This document shows positions 61,121-64,000 of a stretch of DNA of 64,000 bases, in pieces (position 1 is the stretch's first letter; every line of letters begins with the position of its first letter). The notes under the pieces are model-generated. The model made no database searches. It was not told the origin of the DNA and saw only the letters and a list, made by a program, of their open reading frames with translations. Origin of the DNA: Amaranthus tricolor (Eukaryota > Streptophyta > Magnoliopsida > Caryophyllales > Amaranthaceae). The translations under genes and the position numbers were made by a program. The stretch is from contig NC_080057.1 in assembly GCF_026212465.1 (NCBI RefSeq), positions 13,222,239-13,286,238 on the forward strand, in the 5' to 3' direction.

Positions 61121-63118
61121 GATATTTATCTTTATTATTTAGGGAGTGAGTTTGAAAAACTCCTTCGATGTATGTCAAGTTATTTACTGGAAAAGGTCTA
61201 GCTAATGACCTAAAAGAAGAGCTAGTTGGGACGCAACCCAACTTTGGTTTGTCTTTTTACTTTTTAATTAATGTTTCAAGTTTTAGTTTGTATTGTTGAG
61301 TAGCATGTTTGTGCTAATCTTTTGGATCCAGGAATCAAGGAGAGTTGATTAGGAAATGGTTTTGGAATGTGCGCAATAGAAAGAAATCAACAAAAAACTA
61401 GTGTTGCAGAGGTCAACAAAACACATACTCGGACGTGCTGAGGAGAAACATGAAGATAACATAAAAAATTTCGCCAATTTTAGGCCCGCTCAATCAAATT
61501 AACTAAGCTTTGATCATTTAATTGGAATATAGTAAGATAGTTTTTTATATATTTTACATTAGATTTTGAACATTTTCTCTCACCTTCTTTGAGCCTTTGT
61601 CGTATTGAGGACACTATGCAGTTCGGCTTGGGGGAGGTGTTGAGCTAATACTTAGCCTAGTTGATTCATGCTATCTATATTATATCGTGATTGTAGTGTA
61701 AATTTGTTTCATGGTTTTGGTAGTTGGTCAACACTTATACACTCTTTGCAATTATGAATAGTTGTCTTGTATACCATTTAGGGCCACAATTTTTACTTGT
61801 TTATGGTATTTTAGTAAACTTAGACTATTTTTTCTAAAAATTTGTGACTTATCAACCAGTGAACCTTTGAGTTGTCAAAACAATAGTCAAGCAGGATTTG
61901 GTTTGTGGCACCCCCTTTGGGTATTCTTGGACATGTTTTAAACCTAGAGTAATTATTGAGTCTCTACTGTGCATTCTTGTAGATTCATGAGATTGTGGAT
62001 TTATAGCGCACTAGGCATGATTTGGCAACTTGGGTTTTGTATTGATCTAGCTATGGTATAGGACTATATCTATTCCTTTTTTCTGCTCATTTTTATACAT
62101 CATTAAACCTCATCCATTTCTAACCTATTCATTTCTCATAGAGTTTTTTTAATAGGATACTACTTTAGCTTAGTTTTGGTTCAATAGACAATGGTTAATC
62201 ATCTTTGGCACTCTTAGTTATTATTAGTCTTTATTTTGTTTCATTTTTATCACCATGTATGTATAATTATGGTGATTTATTTTTAGTTTGTTGTTATACA
62301 TCCTTAATCCTTATAACTCTCCTTCTTGCTCTTGGTTGACTATGCTCTAATACCAATTCTAATGTCAATGACGATGCATACAACTCTTCACCTTATTGTT
62401 ACATATTTCATATTTATCTTGAGCTATCACCAATATATATTCTGAGCAAAATGAAAAAAAAAATTAATAATAAAAAAAAAAGCAAAGAAAGCAAAGAAAA
62501 GATAAGAAAAATGTCAAAATTATTAGTAGTGCTAACTTGTGTAAACCATTGATCAAATGAACTAGTTATGCTATTCTTTTCATTACACCCCCTTCATTTA
62601 ACCTCCATTCAATCCTTCCATCACATTCATTAATTTATTCAATTCTACCCTTCAGATCAGTCCACCTACTTTTAGTGAAGTCTTAACCTTTGAGTTTCCA
62701 AGTATCGAGGTGCGAAACTTTGACACATCTCTATTTAGAGGCTCACATCACTTTGAGCCATAGGATGGGGGAATGAGCGTAACTTTAAACATTTGAGTGT
62801 GGTTGTTCATGTTGGCCAATATACCCAAAAGTGAGGTCCAATTATACCCATTGTAATTGGTTTGGGAGTCCTGCACTCAATTTGGTGAGATCCTCGCTTG
62901 ATGACTTGTTTTGAGGATTATTTGTGAAATGAGGTGCGTACTTCAAGCTTTTAGAATTAATAATCATAGTTTGCTAACCTGTCATACACCTTTTTAAATT
63001 CATGGCTTGTGTTCTCATATTTATAGGTTGCCTAGATCCATTTTGTGCAATTCTGTTGTTTTTAGTCTTACTGCTGAATCGTGACTATAAACATGCTTGA
63101 GGACAAGCAAGGGCTTGG
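61121..63118 (+). other. Noncoding interior with Athila post-pol block
   Basis: Positions 61199-61255 (GTCTAGCTAATGACC, then GACGCAACCCAAC) match the post-pol block at 4741-4787 of the other Athila element. A polypurine-like GGCTTGGGGGAGGTGT at 61624-61639 follows 'ttgaggacac' and mimics the true polypurine region. Positions 62449-62515 are an A-rich purine tract. I see no further gene. Confidence 0.6.
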
Positions 63119-63130
63119 CTTAGGGGAGTT
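63119..63130 (+). promoter_or_regulatory. Polypurine tract of the Athila-related element
   Basis: CTTAGGGGAGTT lies directly before the 3' LTR start TGTTAGCTG. It is preceded by 'gaggacaagcaagggcttgg', as is usual for this lineage. Confidence 0.75.
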
Positions 63131-64000
63131 TGTTAGCTGCATTTTATTCATACTTTATCCCCATCATTTTTCTTTATTATATTGGGATTTTGCATAACTA
63201 TACTTGCTTTATTTGGGATTTTACGTTTGCTTGGGTATTCTGGTTATTTTGTGCATTTCATGTTATATTCGTCAATAACGATCACAAACCAAGTACATTT
63301 GGCGCATACAATACTAACTTAACTCCGAAAGCTAAAGTAATCAAAGCCTTGATGACCCAACTCAAGGAAACAAGGCCAAAAGGAGCAAAAGTAGACCATT
63401 TTAAGCCCACTCGGCCAAAACTAGGTCGAGTCAAGCTTGCTCGAGCATAAAAAAGACTTGCATTAGAGATACAAGCTGCGCAGGACCATCCTGAAGGCTG
63501 CTCGACCCGGTCAACCGATATTGGGTCGGGTCAAGTGAAAGTACCATTCACTTCCAGTAGCTTTAGAATGTCGATAGAAGCATTTTCGATGAGTGGAGCT
63601 CGCTCGCTCGGTCAAGCGGAGCCTTTTTTGGTGACTGCTCTATTTTTAAAGATCTTGACCTGCGTACCTGATGCTCGCTCGACCAAGTCTAACAGATTGG
63701 CTCGAGTGAACTAATTTGGCAGGTCAGAAATAATTACGCTTATAAAAGCTGCTGATTGGATGTCCTACCCATTTCTTCAGCCTCTTATACTCTATTGCTC
63801 CATCACTCCTATTTGACACCCTTCTAAAGCCTACCTATGTCACAAATGGGGGTGGTGGAGAAATCATGAAGCCACCACCCACCACTTGTCCTCCCTCCTA
63901 TAAATAGAGAAAAAGAAGGCTCAAGCAATCATCCATTTTCTTATACAACACATGTTCTGAATTTCATGCTTTCATTATTTAGTTTTAATCTTCCTTTATG
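63131..64000 (+). repeat. 3' LTR of the Athila-related element, cut by window end
   Basis: The first 870 bp align with 58212-59080, including the TCGAGC cluster (63418-63720) and the TATA-like sequences. It continues beyond the window. Confidence 0.9.

Larger units (their letters stand above)
58212..64000 (+). mobile_element. Athila-related non-autonomous LTR element (3' LTR incomplete)
   Basis: The 5' LTR (58212-60118) and the start of the 3' LTR (63131) both begin TGTTAGCTG and enclose only 3.0 kb. The primer site, the post-pol block and the polypurine tract are of Athila type, but gag-pol is absent and a short ORF takes its place. The LTRs differ noticeably over their first 870 bp, so the insertion is old. 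It lies in a copia protease region; GTTGA (58207-58211) would be the left target duplication. Confidence 0.82.

Overview
The window looks like a repeat-rich intergenic block of a plant nuclear genome, probably a dicot. The base composition is AT-rich, and nearly all recognisable sequence is LTR retrotransposon (Ty1/copia and Ty3/Athila), with a CACTA-associated gene remnant, a hAT-like MITE, two Mutator-like MITEs and long (TA)n tracts. I see no convincing host gene, tRNA, rRNA or CRISPR array. I cannot name the species.

Layout, left to right. 1-2553: 3' end and truncated LTR of a SIRE-like copia element (+). 2554-11942: a decayed Athila-type Ty3 element (-), with 5' LTR, tRNA-Asp-type primer site, broken gag-pol and an env-like ORF; its 3' end is missing. 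12220-13145: a tandem repeat of about 165 bp and a (TA)n tract. 13180-16568: a multi-exon Ulp1-protease-like gene remnant (-) with a CACTA terminus. 17870-19785 and 30549-30959: a deleted copia element (-), split by 19786-30543, a complete and apparently intact SIRE-like copia element (-): 1442-bp LTRs differing at one noticed base, a GAATA duplication, and open gag, pol and a third ORF. 32408-34855: a Ty3-derived element whose two LTR copies are inverted, yet which is bounded by a CATAA target duplication. 35594-37989: two Mutator-like MITEs around a 0.77-kb (AT)n tract. 38434-44725: a decayed Tork/TNT1-like copia element (-) with a hAT-type MITE in its 5' LTR. 45861-58211: a copia fragment (+) interrupted by 46850-57308, an old relative of the intact SIRE-like element with a TGACG duplication. 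58212-64000: an Athila-related non-autonomous element (+) with its own small ORF; its 3' LTR runs off the window.

The nesting gives relative ages. The copia fragments at 17.9 kb and 45.9 kb are older than the elements inside them. The element at 46.85 kb is old (LTRs about 10% different), and the one at 19.8 kb is very young. The young element carries everything expected for autonomous movement: promoter LTRs, tRNA-iMet primer site, two zinc knuckles in Gag, protease, integrase, reverse transcriptase and RNase H motifs, plus an extra ORF downstream of pol.

The most notable signals are the inverted-LTR element integrated as a unit; a strong, reading-frame-independent enrichment of the 7-mer CTGTTCC/GGAACAG throughout the young copia element; a gag stop codon followed by a conserved splice-acceptor-like sequence ahead of pol; a related 3' ORF domain in both copia and Athila elements; and a TCGAGC-rich motif shared by LTRs of unrelated families.
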